From: Steromphala cineraria
Lineage: Eukaryota; Mollusca; Gastropoda; Trochida; Trochidae
Direction of reading: 5' to 3'
Assembly: GCA_916613615.1 (NCBI GenBank)
Contig: OU744734.1
Coordinates: 36,028,801-36,092,800, forward strand
DNA length: 64,000 nt
Below, one piece after another: positions 12,801 to 24,025 of the stretch; position 1 is the first letter of the stretch, and the number at the start of each line of letters is the position of its first letter. The notes beneath the pieces were generated by a model. The model saw nothing but the letters and a program-made list of their open reading frames with translations, did no database searches and was not told where the DNA came from. The translations under genes were made by a program, and so were the position numbers.

Positions 12801-13392
12801 AATAGTGCAATATAAAGAAAACAAATATGAAAGATATGAAAGATATGAAAGATATTAAAGATATGAAAGATATGAAGATAAAAGAAAATAATGGGTATAA
12901 TAGATATATGATGGATGTATATTATGGAAGTGATGGGTATGATAAATATGATGAATATTATAGGTATGATCAGAACATTATCATCTACCCGGTAACTTAC
13001 AAGGACATTGAGGATGGGTATTGTTCCTCATTTCTGTATTGTATTATATTGCGATACAGAAAAGCGTTTTGCAATACATATTGCAATATATTGGTGTTTT
13101 GTTAATTCAAGAATTTGCATGCTTTCTTGTCTCAATATGAGCGTTAAGAAGGGTCATCCTTGCTCAGCTGTTAGCTGTTTGGAAAGGGTTATTTTTCAAA
13201 CACTAGTACTGTATGGCCTGTATACATATTTGAGCTATTATCACAACCCAATATCACACTTTCTTAATAACCTTCTGTAGAATCATGTATTATTTGGTAG
13301 GGTTTTCTGCAGTATCATGTTGTTTCTGTATTGCAATATACAGATTTTTTTTAAAAATACAGTGCATCCTTATAAGAAACAAAAACTGTAGT
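9847..13392. other. Long AT-rich spacer with a short 9-bp microsatellite
   Basis: I see no gene. At 12827-12880 a 9-base word (atgaaagat) is repeated about six times and leads into a short A/G/T-rich, simple-sequence stretch to about 12970, which explains the lysine/aspartate-rich ORF there. Confidence 0.5.
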
Positions 13393-13890
13393 TTTGTTTT
13401 ATTCAAATAAAACCTTAACATGTTAAATCAACATGCCATGTTTGATACACAAGTATTTATAACTGTTGTGTTATTTACTTCTTAAAAACAACAAGCTACC
13501 TGCAAGCTCAGAATAACCTCTTGCGATCATTAGTAATGATATACAGTTTCAGATTAAGCATGAAATTGGCCAAGATGGAAAAACTTTATTAATAGAATTA
13601 TATGATAGGTTAAATTTGGCAATTGGATGGACGGGCAGACGGAAAGACTGACAAACATACAGACAAAACAACAATCATCTAACGAAGAACCAAAACTGTT
13701 CTTTTATTTTTTTAAAATTAAGAATATAAATGTTAATTCAACATGCCACATTTGATACGCAAGTATTTATGTCTGTTGTGTTATGTTCATATCTTATTTA
13801 CTGCTTAAACAACAAGCTATCTGCAAGCTCAGAATAACCTCTTTCGATCATTAGTAATGATATACTGTTTCAGATTAAGCATGAAATCTG
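13393..13890 (+). repeat. Diverged tandem duplication, about 315-bp spacing
   Basis: Blocks at 13411-13566 and 13728-13885 share tcaacatgcca, agtatttat, ctgcaagctcagaataacct and gatcattagtaatgatata in order. The spacer between them contains a short lower-complexity stretch. Confidence 0.7.
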
Positions 13891-14197
13891 TATCAGACTG
13901 ACTTCATGTCAACATGTAGACATAAATCTAGTGATAATATAAGAAACCACAATGCAGAACTTTAACATTTTATCTATTTGTTGACAAAGAATGTTTACAA
14001 ATATTTGTCGCTGATTATGTTAATGATTTATTGCTGGTGGACATTCCTGAAATTTTCTATTTTTGTTTAATATTGAAAATATGACTTAAGCAGAATACAA
14101 AGCCAATTGTGTTAGAAATTAAACTGACCTAGCATTACATGATGAAGATAAACATAGATTTTGGGAAATATTTTAAGAAAGGATTATGATATATAAA

Positions 14198-14472
14198 TTG
14201 GTGGCATTTTAATTTTTCAACTTAACAAAAAAAATTCATTTATAAATACGAATAGTCAAGAAGACTTCCTGACTTTGCACTTTGTTATTATGTTTTCCTC
14301 ATTTACAAATTTACCTTAAACACAAACATTTTTCTATAAAGGTGGCATTTTACTTTTTCAACGTAACAACTTTCATGTATTTATGAATTAAGAAAACTTC
14401 CTGACTTTGCAATTTGTTATTATGTTTTCCTCAGTTACAAATTTACCTTAAACACAAACATTTTTCTAAAAA
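14198..14472 (+). repeat. Tandem duplication, about 140-bp unit
   Basis: Two adjacent units share ggtggcattttaatttttca, acttcctgactttgca, tgttattatgttttcctca and acaaatttaccttaaacaca. The first starts near 14201 and the second near 14341. Confidence 0.8.
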
Positions 14473-15904
14473 AATTCAGAAGTATTGCAACTTGCACTTA
14501 TAAGGCCTAGCTTAAATTATATCCAACTAGAGGTTTCGGTCACGCATTGGAACTTACAGAGGTTAGCAGATATGTTTATTTATTCCGTTTGAGTTCTTGT
14601 TCATGTAATTAATAAAAAAGTTGGAAAATAATTATTCAACAGTAATAGTTTTATATATATGTACTATTGGATTCCTAAACATAATTCCTTTGTGCTTCCT
14701 TAGGTCTGCAAACAAATCCATCCATAATAATGGTTTGACCGATCTCAATTCATCTCTGTGATGTAGTATGGCTTTTTGTGAGCTTCATGGACATTCTTTA
14801 GCCGTCTTTCAAAAGCATTTGAAATAACTCTGCCATCGGCACCAATGGCACCAAAGGCACCAAAGTGCATGGTAAAATTCACAGATTTTGACCTTTTCTT
14901 ACTGTCTTTATTCATACAACATTTTTAATCACATATACACATGTATGTATTTTACCATTTTCAAATTTTGTTTAAATATATGATTGAACCAAGGGTCATA
15001 AACAATGAAAGTCTAATGAACATGTTGTGATTCACATTTTGTTGTTTTCTTTAAGTCCACAAAACCCTATACTGATCCTGAAAGGTAAATTCAAAAGGTT
15101 TCAATATAAATGAGGTTAAGGAAAGTACAGTATCCTCCGAAAAAATATAGACTGAGTATATAAACAGCTCTTAACTCTCCATGAACATAACAATCTTTGA
15201 TGTTTACAAGATGTTGACAAGTTCTCTGTAATAAATTCTGTTGGATCTGAGGGGGAATAAGTTTTAACGTTATGGATACAGGGGAAAACATGACAGTTTT
15301 ATTGGCACTCCTGCAGGTATTTGAGTGGATGGTGTAGTAGTAAATCTCACGAGTATAGGAACAGAAAAATATGGAAAAATTTTAACCCTTAACTTTCTGT
15401 GTGAAAGCAACAGGGACAAGACTTACTTACATTTGCTGACTCACAACCTGGTCCTTGAGGGTAATTTGTCAAATGGGAAATGCAGTTGCTGGCTTAGCTT
15501 GTACCAGATGATTTACAGTGACTGACCTATGACATCCAGTCCTCCATTTTGAATAATTGTGGAATTCATAAAAGAAATCTGCTTATCATACAATATCATT
15601 AAAATTAACAATATGTATCATTGGATTTCAGATAATTTACATATGATAAATAACAAGACTAATCTACAATTAATCTTAATGCTGTAGCTAGGTTTTCAAA
15701 CTTGTTTCTCTGATTAATGGCTTCACCTCTCACTGATGTACTTATTTACTAAAAATACGTTCTTCTTGATGAAATTGTAAAATCCATCTATATCCACAAG
15801 ATTTACCCACAGTGACATGATTCAATTGTTTTGTGTAATGATCATGTACTTGTAAGATATATCAGTATGTGTAACCTGGAATGCCCTATTGAATTCCTTT
15901 TCCA
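14473..15904. other. Spacer, no gene seen
   Basis: Short ORFs on both strands only. One small low-complexity patch at 14830-14868 (ggcaccaa repeated) ends in a donor-like catg|gtaaaa. No paired acceptor gives a convincing exon. Confidence 0.4.
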
Positions 15905-16432
15905 CAACTATAGCCCCTGTCTCTGTCCTGACTACTGCTGCTGCCCCTGTCTCCGTCCCGACTACTGCTGCCCTTGTCTCCGTCCCGGTTACTGCTGCTG
16001 CCCCTGTCTCCGTCCCGACTACTGCTGCTGCCCCTGTCTCCGTCCTGACTACTGCTGCTGCCCCTGTCTCCGTCCCGGTTACTGCTGCTGCCCCTGTCTC
16101 CGTCCCGACTACTGCTGCTGCCCCTGTCTCCGTCCCGGTTACTGCTGCTGCCCCTGTCTCCGTCCCGACTACTGCTGCCCTTGTCTCCGTCCCGGCTCCT
16201 GCTGCTGCCCCTGTCTCTGTCCTGGCTCCTGCAGCTGCCCTTATCTCCGTCCCGACTACTGATACTGCCCCTGTCTCCATCCAGACTACTGCTGCGGCCC
16301 CTATCTCCGTCCCGACTACTGATACTGCCCCTGTCTCCATCCCGACTACTGCTGCGGCCCCTGTCTCCGTCCTGACTACTGCTGCCCCTGTCTCCATCCT
16401 GACCACTGCTGCTGCCCCTTGTCTCCACTCCA
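15905..16432 (+). repeat. 30-bp GC-rich minisatellite, about 17.5 units
   Basis: The unit actactgctgctgcccctgt followed by ctccgtcccg repeats with small changes; several units lack one ctg. Because the period is a multiple of three and stop-free, several frames on both strands stay open: plus-strand TTAAAPVSVP repeats, a CCPCLRPDY frame, and minus-strand SSSRDGDRG repeats. The plus frame TTAAAPVSVP from 15889 is 206 codons. It is far more GC-rich than its surroundings. It may be part of a low-complexity coding exon, but nothing in the sequence selects one frame. Confidence 0.85.
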
Positions 16433-16509
16433 ACTCCTGTCCCGACATATGCAGTCCAGAGTATGGCGCCTGTTCCGACGTCTGCATACCGACTAAGTCT
16501 GTCCCGTAG

Positions 16510-16911
16510 CTGCCTCCTGTCCCTGCTTCCGAGCCATACCTGCCTCCTTCTCTGACACCAGCTCAGTACTATTACCAGTAGACTACTTCTACCTCCCAGA
16601 CAGCATACCCGTCTTGTTCCCGGCTTCCAAGCCGTACCTGCCTCCTGCTCTGACACCAGCTCAGTACCAGTACCAGTAGACTACTTCTACCTCCCAGACA
16701 GCATACCGTCTTGTTCTGTCCCGTACCAGCCTCCTGCTCCGGCCTCTGTCCCCACCCTGGCTCCATTCCAATATCCTGAGACTCCTTCCAGCTCTCAACC
16801 AGCATACCCTCCCTGTCCAACGTCGCTGTTCCCTACACCAGAGGTTCCCTCACAGACAGGTTCATCCTTTTCAAACATGCTTAACTGCGGAGTATATGAC
16901 ATGAAGGATTA
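16510..16911 (+). CDS. Possible proline-rich coding stretch with 98-bp repeats
   Basis: After the minisatellite, two-and-a-bit copies of a 98-base unit (landmarks ctgacaccagctcagta at 16552 and 16649; gactacttctacctcccaga at 16581 and 16679) lead into a frame that stays open from about 16555 to a stop at 16909-16911. Its distal part reads YQPPAPASVPTL, then FQYPETPSSSQPAY, then VPSQTGSSFSNML and ends CGVYDMKD. The composition resembles a disordered proline/serine-rich region. I see no initiator or clear acceptor, and frame is not continuous with the TTAAAPVSVP reading, so it could be a decayed exon. Confidence 0.25.
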
Positions 16912-17207
16912 GGAGCTGTAGATAAAGACATCGAGCTGTAGACCATGCAGACCAACCTCAACCTATGGAGATAGCAACCTCTTCTCTCTGAAGAGAAACT
17001 CAAACAGACTACTGCTGCAGGTATGCTACATGAATACTTAGTATGTAATTATTTACATGTATAAAAATACAGCTGCCTCAGTCAATAAAAAAAGGACATA
17101 ATTTGGGTCCATCAACAAACAAAATATATCTATTTCGGTATTTTGAATTTATATATGAGTCTGTTTGATCTTCTCATTATATATAATGTTCTGTTTTTGT
17201 GTTACAG

Positions 17208-17269
17208 TTCCTGTCCAAAGGTCTGAGTAAAAGCCACTTCGCGGCCTCCAAATACCCAAATGCGACTAT
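17208..17269 (+). CDS. Candidate 62-nt exon of an unassigned gene
   Basis: Acceptor gtgttacag and donor ACTAT|gtaagt flank a stretch open only in frame 0: FLSKGLSKSHFAASKYPNAT, ending in phase 2. It could be joined in frame from a short open piece ending CTGCAG|gtatgc at 17020 (about 16891-17020, ends NLFSLKRNSNRLLLQ). It should continue into 17497-17730, but the phases disagree by one base. Confidence 0.3.
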
Positions 17270-17496
17270 GTAAGTGTCTTTCTCACATGTATGAAATAAT
17301 CAAATCAAAATTTTTTTGTAAAATAAATGAATAAAATGTACAATGTTACTGGAGACCAGATTTCACTTCACTTAGTTCACAGTATAGTGTCTTATTTTAC
17401 AAAGTTTAAAGAGATTCTGTTGGCAATGTCCTTTCTCTTTTGGTCTCTATTCATCTCATAGCTTATTCATGATTTTATACAAAACTTTTTTGTAAG

Positions 17497-17730
17497 TGAT
17501 TCTGAACGGTGGAGACCGTATGCCGTTAGGTTACCAGCTGTTGTCGGAGGGAACCAAGCTCGCAGTCCCCAACACCTGGTTCACAACCGTAATGGAGAAG
17601 ACGAGAGAATCCACAACCTCCTTTCGTCTTCAGAAAGTAATGGATGTTTTTTTTGGACCGGAGGACCTCGGATCTAAGACTCCTGCTCAGTTTAAGAGGA
17701 TGAATGAACCAATTCTACAGGGAATAGAAG
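17497..17730 (+). CDS. Candidate exon, weakly BEN-domain-like
   Basis: The open frame reads ILNGGDRMPLGYQLLSEGTK, then NTWFTTVMEKTRESTTSF, then RLQKVMDVFFGPEDLGSKTP, then AQFKRMNEPILQGIE. The spacing of hydrophobic residues and the FF.PEDL..KTP stretch recall the second half of a BEN DNA-binding domain; this is a weak visual match, not an identification. The acceptor is poor (tttttttgtaag, 17496), and the best donor is GAAG|gtgtga at 17731. Base composition is visibly more coding-like than its neighbours. It may belong to the same gene as the pieces at 17208 and 18061. Confidence 0.35.
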
Positions 17731-18060
17731 GTGTGATTTTAATTAACTATACTATTACACAATATTACTATATATACCAGTGGTCTCTTAACCTATTAGG
17801 TACATACTCCCTGTTGACAACAATGCTGGATAACAATCCCTACCAAGTAAAACTTCTTTGAGAGGCATTTTTACCAAGTAAAGTTGCTTGGACTTTTGGG
17901 ATTAAAAAGATGTAATACTTTCTGAATGATTTTATTGCATAAGATATGCAGATACACTGAGTACTGATATACTAAATATATTCATACCTATTTGCATATT
18001 TCTTCCATTATTTATCTAAAAGGAATCAATTACTTAATTTATTTCTTTTTTTTTTTACAG

Positions 18061-18146
18061 TTTTGGTCTGCGCACGCTGCATCTCCTGCCATCCGATCAG
18101 CTGTCAAGAAAGATATGCAGTATGAGAAAAGCTTTTAAGAAATTAG
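18061..18146 (+). CDS. Candidate 86-nt exon
   Basis: A strong acceptor (long T tract, tacag at 18060) and a donor TTAG|gtaaat at 18147 bound the unit. Only one frame is open throughout: FGLRTLHLLPSDQLSRKICS then MRKAFKKL, which joins in phase to 18319. That frame does not follow from the GAAG donor of the previous candidate. If the earlier exon instead ended two bases later (GAAGGT|gtgatt), the reading would be FWSAHAASPAIRSAVKKDMQ and stop inside this exon. Confidence 0.3.
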
Positions 18147-18318
18147 GTAAATATTTTACTTGACATAAATTCCTGAAGATTCTTGTCTTTAATAATCGTA
18201 TTCTCATGTCATCAATTATTGTGACATTGAATAATGAATTATGAATAAATGATATTTATTTGACATTAATTTCTGGAGGAAATTGACTTGACATAACTGG
18301 CATGCCATTCTGTTTTAG

Positions 18319-18359
18319 GAGCTCAGCCAAGATTTACAGACACAACAATAATGTTCTGA
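18319..18359 (+). CDS. Candidate terminal coding piece
   Basis: Acceptor tctgttttag at 18318 starts a short frame continuing the 18061 exon: GAQPRFTDTTIMF, then TGA at 18357-18359. A second frame here stays open longer (about 44 codons) but would need a different phase. No clear AATAAA follows within 200 bases. Confidence 0.25.
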
Positions 18360-18604
18360 AGACCCTTCCCTCGATCCTCATTGCTGCAATCCACATCCGT
18401 GCCCTAGTTCTGCCCAGTCGTCACAATTCCTCATCCTTGTCCTGGATTAGGTAAATCCTCACCAGCAATTGGTCCCAACCCATCAAGGACAAAGATGAAT
18501 TAAACGTTGAACATATTATGCGAATTTGTTATTTTTGTGTGCAATGAATGCAAGTAAAGCCATAAGGCCTTCCTGAAGGTGGTTGCTCTAGTATGTTATT
18601 AAAA

Positions 18605-18970
18605 ATCTGGTTCTGGAATACATGCAGAAGGGTTTATTGCTATAAAATATTTTTCTGGAGTGCACAGGGAAGGTTTACTGCCCTTTCGTACCAATGCCAT
18701 TCTTAGGTTCTGGAGCGCATGGGGAAGGTTTATTGCCTTTATGTATTGATGCCAATAATGAGGTTCTGGAGTGCATGGGGAATGTTTATTGCCCTTCCGT
18801 ACCAATGCCATTCTAAGGTTCTGGAGTGCATAGGGAAGGTTTATTGCCCTTCCGATTCACTGCCAATAATCAAGTTCTGGAGTGTATAGGGAAGGTTTAT
18901 TACCTTTCCATGCAAATGCTCTTAACCAATTCTGGAGTGCCAATGGAAGGTTTCTTGTTAAGAACAGGTG
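18605..18970 (+). repeat. 55-bp minisatellite with alternating unit types
   Basis: About six and a half units begin ttctggagtgcat and contain gggaaggtttattgccctt. From about 18654 the units alternate between an ending accaatgccattctaagg and an ending gatgccaataatgagg, suggesting a 111-base dimer as the more recent unit of amplification. ORFs on both strands here are products of the repeat. Confidence 0.85.
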
Positions 18971-19030
18971 AGCATCTGTTCAGACTTCTGTTACTGAATG
19001 TTTCTTGCTAGGTACACAAACCTCTGTGGA

Positions 19031-19473
19031 AACAACTGGCTGTGTAAACCTCCCACACACTAACAACTGGCTGTGTAAACCTCCCACACACTAACAACTG
19101 GCTGTGTAAACCTCCCACACACTAACAACTGGCTGTGTAAACCTCCAACACACTAACAACTGGCTGTGTAAACCTCCAACACACTGACAACTGGCTGTGT
19201 AAACCTCCCACACACTAACAACTGGCTGTGTAAACCTCCCACACACTAACAACTAGCTGTGTAAACCTCCCACACACTAACAACTGGCTGTGTAAACCTC
19301 CCACACACTAACAACTGGCTGTGTAAACCTCCCACACACTAACAACTGGCTGTGTAAACCTCCCACACACTAACAACTGGCTGTGTAAACCTCCCACACA
19401 CTAACAACTGGCTGTGTAAACCTCCCACACACTAACAACTAGCTGTGTAAACCTCCCACACACTAACAACTGG
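19031..19473 (+). repeat. 31-bp minisatellite, about 14 units
   Basis: The unit acaactggctgtgtaaacct plus cccacacacta is repeated head to tail with almost no variation (ccaacac, actgac and actagc variants only). It is far more homogeneous than the neighbouring 55-bp array, so it expanded recently. Repeats abut without spacers, so it is not CRISPR-like. Confidence 0.95.
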
Positions 19474-19553
19474 AAACCAGAAGTAGAAGGTTGGAGCTAG
19501 GCTGGACTCTCATTATGTGGATCTTTGAAACATGGATAACTCCTTGTTTATCC

Positions 19554-19896
19554 TTAAAGGGACAGTAGCACGATTTTTGATAATTTTATATTTTTAAATG
19601 TTCACTGATAATTGTTAATGCTAAATGTATTATTTTGACATATCACAAGCCAATCATCCATAGTCAGAGGACAAAGTATGAATATTCACATAAACTCCAT
19701 TGGCGGTCATTTTGTGTGAACACCTTTTATTCCTTTTGTGTAAGAAAAAGGAATCGCATGGCTAAACTTTACGTTATATATTTGAATTATTACTGCTCCA
19801 TTTAGTTTCAATACACTGTCTTTCAATTGAACCATTAGTTTTCTTTTTCCTGACATCACCTTTTATTCCCCCTTAAAACGTGCTACTGCCCCTTTT
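19554..19896 (+). mobile_element. Palindrome-ended MITE, family M1, copy 1
   Basis: It begins ttaaagggacagtagcacg and ends cgtgctactgccccttt, an inverted repeat of about 17 bases. The interior shares ccaatcatccatagtcagag, cattggcggtcattttgtgt and ttcctgacatcacct with the other M1 copies. There is no coding capacity, so it is a non-autonomous DNA element. Flanking TTAA or TA is compatible with target duplication. Confidence 0.85.
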
Positions 19897-20539
19897 TTCT
19901 GTGTTTCTCATCTCCCCTCATCCCATATTTACTCTCCCGACGTAAAATAAAAAAAATTGTTTTTATTTGTAATTTGTCCATCATATTTAAAATAACCCTG
20001 CTCTGAAAAAAACATCTGTTTTATGACACATCCATTAAAATCTCTACATTGTCTCAACCAGAAATTCCCTTTTCCCATTTAGCTTTTCACTTTACATTGT
20101 CCTTATCATGATATGACCATACATCTACACACACAAACCCCTTTAATTTTTTAATTATTTTTTCTTTTTCAACCGCCTGCTCACTTGCAGAAGGACAAGG
20201 AGTTGAGAAACACAGAAAAAATATGGTTGACCTAATCCTGTGGTTTGGTTGAGAGAATTCAGGGTTTGTTGATGCATGGCTATGAGTTAGTTGAATTCTC
20301 CTCTTGAAGTCAGTCCATGGACAATTCCATGGTAACCCTTTTTCCCATGAACTGTTGTATTAGACTTAGAGCGATGAGTTTGATTTTAATGAATATACAT
20401 GAAATAATACACAGAAAACATCACAAATATATGAATATTTTTTGGTGTCACCTTAGGCCAGAGACCTCATTCAAAATGTTCTTCTGATCACTCAGCAGTA
20501 TTAGTTGGGTACCTGGTGAAACTTGTGTTGGGGGTGACC
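19897..20539. other. Spacer, nothing recognised
   Basis: No exon-like ORF or repeat shared with other parts of the window was found. Confidence 0.5.
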
Positions 20540-20645
20540 TTCAAACGCTTAATCGGCTACGTAAGTTAAATCAGGGTAATAATTCAGGGAGCGCCTTGAG
20601 CATTCATTCGGTGTGAATATGTGCGCTATATAAATACATGTACTC
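20540..20645 (+). mobile_element. 3' tail of an L2-like LINE or dependent SINE
   Basis: The segment ends with tgtgcgctatataaatacat, the same signature that closes the LINE fragments at 58.9 and 60.7 kb (gcgctatataaat). Only the tail is present, as expected for a 5'-truncated insertion. Confidence 0.5.
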
Positions 20646-20651
20646 TAATTA

Positions 20652-21130
20652 TTATCACATGGTTCGCATGGGCCTGGAAAAGTACTTGAATTGGTTTTGA
20701 TACTGGAAAAGTACTTGAATTTGTTTTGATACTGGAAAAGTACTTGAATTTACAATGCTTATTACATGTCCTGAAAAAAATACTGGAATTTTGCGGAAAT
20801 GTTCTTGAAATTTTCAAAAACGTACTAGAATTTACAGTGACATCATTTAAAATCGTCTTTCTGATAACTGCACAAATTGATAGAGAACGGAATGAAACGT
20901 AACCAATCTGCGAGTTATCAATCATTAAAAACAAAACAGTAATTTCCGCTTCTCATGATCTACTGCATTGGGGAAATTCTGATGCCGAAATGCAGCATTT
21001 TGGAAAATGGCGGCATTGAAAACGAAAGTTTTGTCACTTGATCTGCGAATATATGTACTTGAAAAATGGTAAAATGTCCTTGAAAAGTACTGGATTTTTA
21101 TTCTATTTTGGCTGTATGAACCATGTATTA
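20652..21130. mobile_element. Possible small inverted-repeat element
   Basis: The ends catggttcgcatgggcc and ggctgtatgaaccatg form a short imperfect inverted repeat. Inside, a roughly 29-base phrase (ggaaaagtacttgaatttg) is tandemly repeated three times at 20677-20755, and weaker inverted relatives (cttgaaaagtactgga) occur near the right end. No clean target duplication is seen. Confidence 0.35.
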
Positions 21131-22105
21131 TAATTATGAGAAGAGAATGATATGACTGACTTTTTTTGCTTAATCGTCATAAACTTGACCGGTAATTCAG
21201 AATTGTCTGGTCAGTTCCAAGCTTGTTGGTCACTATGTCGGGTTGTAAACAAGTCAGCTGAAACATAAGTCATTAAATTATGCCTCTAGCCCTAGAAATA
21301 AGAACAAAGATAACTCATTGATTAACCCTTTACCTACATAATTGATTAATGTCAAACAATTTGGTGTGGATACATAACAAGAATCGGAGCACTATGGCAG
21401 AACAGGTATTGGCAGTAATTGTTACATCATATCTTTATAAAAATACAATTTGAGTTGTGATCAATAATCATATAATTAAGTTGTGAAATATTTAAACTTT
21501 GAAGTCAAACTGTTTATCAATTAAAAGTATCAAGGATGGTTTATCACTGAGCAATTTCTTTCTTCTCTTTCTGATGATTATATCCTTTTACTAAATCAGT
21601 GTTTCAATTTCTTACTCATCAAAGGAATTCAGAGATCAAACAATCACAGAAGTATTAGAGTTTGTTAATGACTGTTATAACCTTTCTGGATTCTATAGAC
21701 CAAGTACTAGTAGTTTGGAAAATGTGATACATTGTTAGAAGGAAAATATATTCAAATTGATAATCTTGATTCAGTCATTCCAAACCCCTTTATGTTTGGA
21801 AGATCAGGTCATTGACTTGTGCCGATCCCTCGATGTTTTATTCTGCTTTTATCGGATTAACATATGTTCATGTTAGAAGTGAGATTGTCCAGGCTCTCAG
21901 GAAAGAAAACATCCATTCCTGTGTCGTGTTCTCCAGGTGAATTAATCAGGATGTCAAATGCTAACCACTGAGCAAACCTGGTATACGATTCCAGCATACG
22001 TCATTATCCTCTTGGCTTTGCTACTTAATTGGGGCCTGGTTTGTGTCTGGGAATAAGTCTCTCTAGTTAAAATTTGTATCAGATACAGACGCACCAGTGT
22101 TGAAT
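21131..22105. other. Spacer, no gene seen
   Basis: AT-rich sequence without convincing ORFs or shared repeats. Confidence 0.5.
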
Positions 22106-22533
22106 ATCATGGTCATTATCATCTGTATCACATGGTCATTATCATCTGTATCACATGAAAATTATCATCTGTATCACATGGTCATTATCATCTGTATCAC
22201 ATTGCCATTATCCTCTGTATCATATGGTCATTATCATCTGTATCATATGGTCATCATCCGCATCATATGGTCATTATCATCTGTATCACATGGTCATTAT
22301 CATCTGTATCACATGAAAATTATCATCTGTATCACATGGTCATTATCATCTGTATCACATGAAAATTATCATCTGTATCACATGGTCAATATCATCTGTA
22401 TCATATGGTCATCATCCACATCACATGGTCATTATCATCTGTATCGTCATTATCATCTGTATCACATTGCCATTATCCTCTGTATCACATGGTCAATATC
22501 ATCCGTATCACATGGTCATTATCATCTGTATCA
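22106..22533 (+). repeat. 23-bp minisatellite, about 18 units
   Basis: The unit ggtcattatcatctgtatca plus cat repeats with common variants (catgaaaattatc, cattgccattatcctc, catatggtcatcatcc). The variants recur in the same order, implying amplification of larger multi-unit blocks. The 151-codon plus ORF across it arises because the unit lacks stops, and is not a gene. Confidence 0.95.
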
Positions 22534-23714
22534 CCGGTTAAGTGCTAGGTAGTCAGTTTGTTAATTTGAAAGAATATAAAACCGAAAACTTCAAAGTTTA
22601 CTTCTTAGATGTTAGAATAAATAAAGGTAAAAATCACTTTAAGGAACCCAATACACAAATGTTTCCTCTAAGCAGATCAACATGATTGCAATACTAACAC
22701 AAGATTAATTTTGAACATTTAAAATAAAAAGACTTCAAATTTCCTTCTTAATTAATAATATAAATTACCCCTCACTTTGAATATATTTTGCTGGCAAATA
22801 GTGTTTCAGCATTTTTTTTACAAAACTTATTAAAAATTGTCAAAATAAAAAACCTCAAATTTCCCACTTATTCCTTACTTTAAATATCTTTGAATGGCTC
22901 ATTGAGTTTCAAACAATTTGTTACCACTTGATAAGAATTTGATTAGTAATGTTAAAAATAGTAAATGCAAATATGGTTCATTTGGAGCAAAATCAATGTA
23001 AAGATATCATATTCTTTTCTTGTTGATGTTATATGGCATTTTTTCAGAGTTTAATTAAGAAAACATTTACCTTCTTTGATAAAATATTTTAGAAAGCAAA
23101 TATATCACAGATTCCAAATCAGAACCATGTTAGCTTTTGATCTTTCGATCAGTAATACAGGTCCCTATGGAAATACATCATGTTAAATAAAAACCCATTT
23201 GGCAAATACAAATCTTTGGCAATCTCCTTTAGATTAATGAATCTAAAATAGCACTCATTTTGTGTAATGGCGACAGAGAATATATTTGCTAACACAAAAC
23301 AGGAAGTGATTAACAGTATAAATTTCACACTCAATTCAGCATTCATCAGTATTACTGCTAAAACAAACATTTAAGGAATAAACCTGAAACTTGGTTAATT
23401 AAAGAAGATATCGTTAATTACAGAGATTTGTAAATGTGCCGTTATATTGATAACAAGATAATTAGAGATTTGAGGCAATTATCTAGACATGAGGTAAAGA
23501 TGCTTTAATTAAAGCATGTCTGTCGGTGTCTTTTTCATTCAGCAAGCGAGCTCAGTCATTTCCTTGATGTGTGTTTTTAAATCCTGCTTTTATTTATTTC
23601 ATTCATTTTCATTAAGGAATCACATTTTATTATAAAGATTATCAAGCCAAGATCAAGGAGGCAGCAACTCAAATCTTGTAACATTTATTTATATCAAGGT
23701 AAGGAATCTAAACC
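22534..23714. other. AT-rich spacer, no gene seen
   Basis: Short random ORFs only. The right edge holds the left target-site duplication of the SINE at 23728. Confidence 0.5.
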
Positions 23715-23727
23715 CACCAAAAGGTGA

Positions 23728-24012
23728 GGGGGCGGGATAGCGCAGTTGTGAGCGTGTTCAGCTTCGGATCAGGAGGTCTGTGGTTCGAATCCCGCCAGGG
23801 GCTTGGCAACTTTGTCTGCAGTAGAGAACTGTTCTACGGGCAGTCAGGTTTGGGTGCAATGCTACACTTAATTTCAGTGCAGTACCACCCATGGTTGCTA
23901 ATTTCAGTCGATGCTCACAGGTTTCACCACAATGCATAGCCCCTGCAATAATACTAGCAGCCGCGATATAAGTGAAATACTCTTAAAAGTGGCGATAAAC
24001 CCCATCTCACCT
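23728..24012 (+). mobile_element. tRNA-derived SINE, copy 2, with 13-bp target duplication
   Basis: The head has an A-box-like gggatagcgcagttgtgagc and a consensus B-box ggttcgaatcc. The body and tail (gtggcgataaaccccatctc) match the copy at 2716-3033. It is bounded by perfect 13-base direct repeats, caccaaaaggtga, at 23715-23727 and 24013-24025, as expected for LINE-driven insertion. It is the younger copy. The overlapping ORF is spurious. Confidence 0.93.
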
Positions 24013-24025
24013 CACCAAAAGGTGA

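Noticed and set aside
15822..16656. 221- and 256-codon minus ORFs (SSSRDGDRG and GTETGAAAV repeats)
   Set aside because: Both are complementary readings of the 30-bp minisatellite. They resemble RS-rich or collagen-like proteins only because of the repeat.
19031..19473. CRISPR-like array
   Set aside because: The 31-bp units abut with no spacers, and the setting is an animal genome with introns and SINEs.
22097..22552. 151-codon plus ORF (repeating ITWSLSSVSHGHYHLYH)
   Set aside because: It is a stop-free reading of the 23-bp minisatellite; the period is not a multiple of three and no splice or start context exists.
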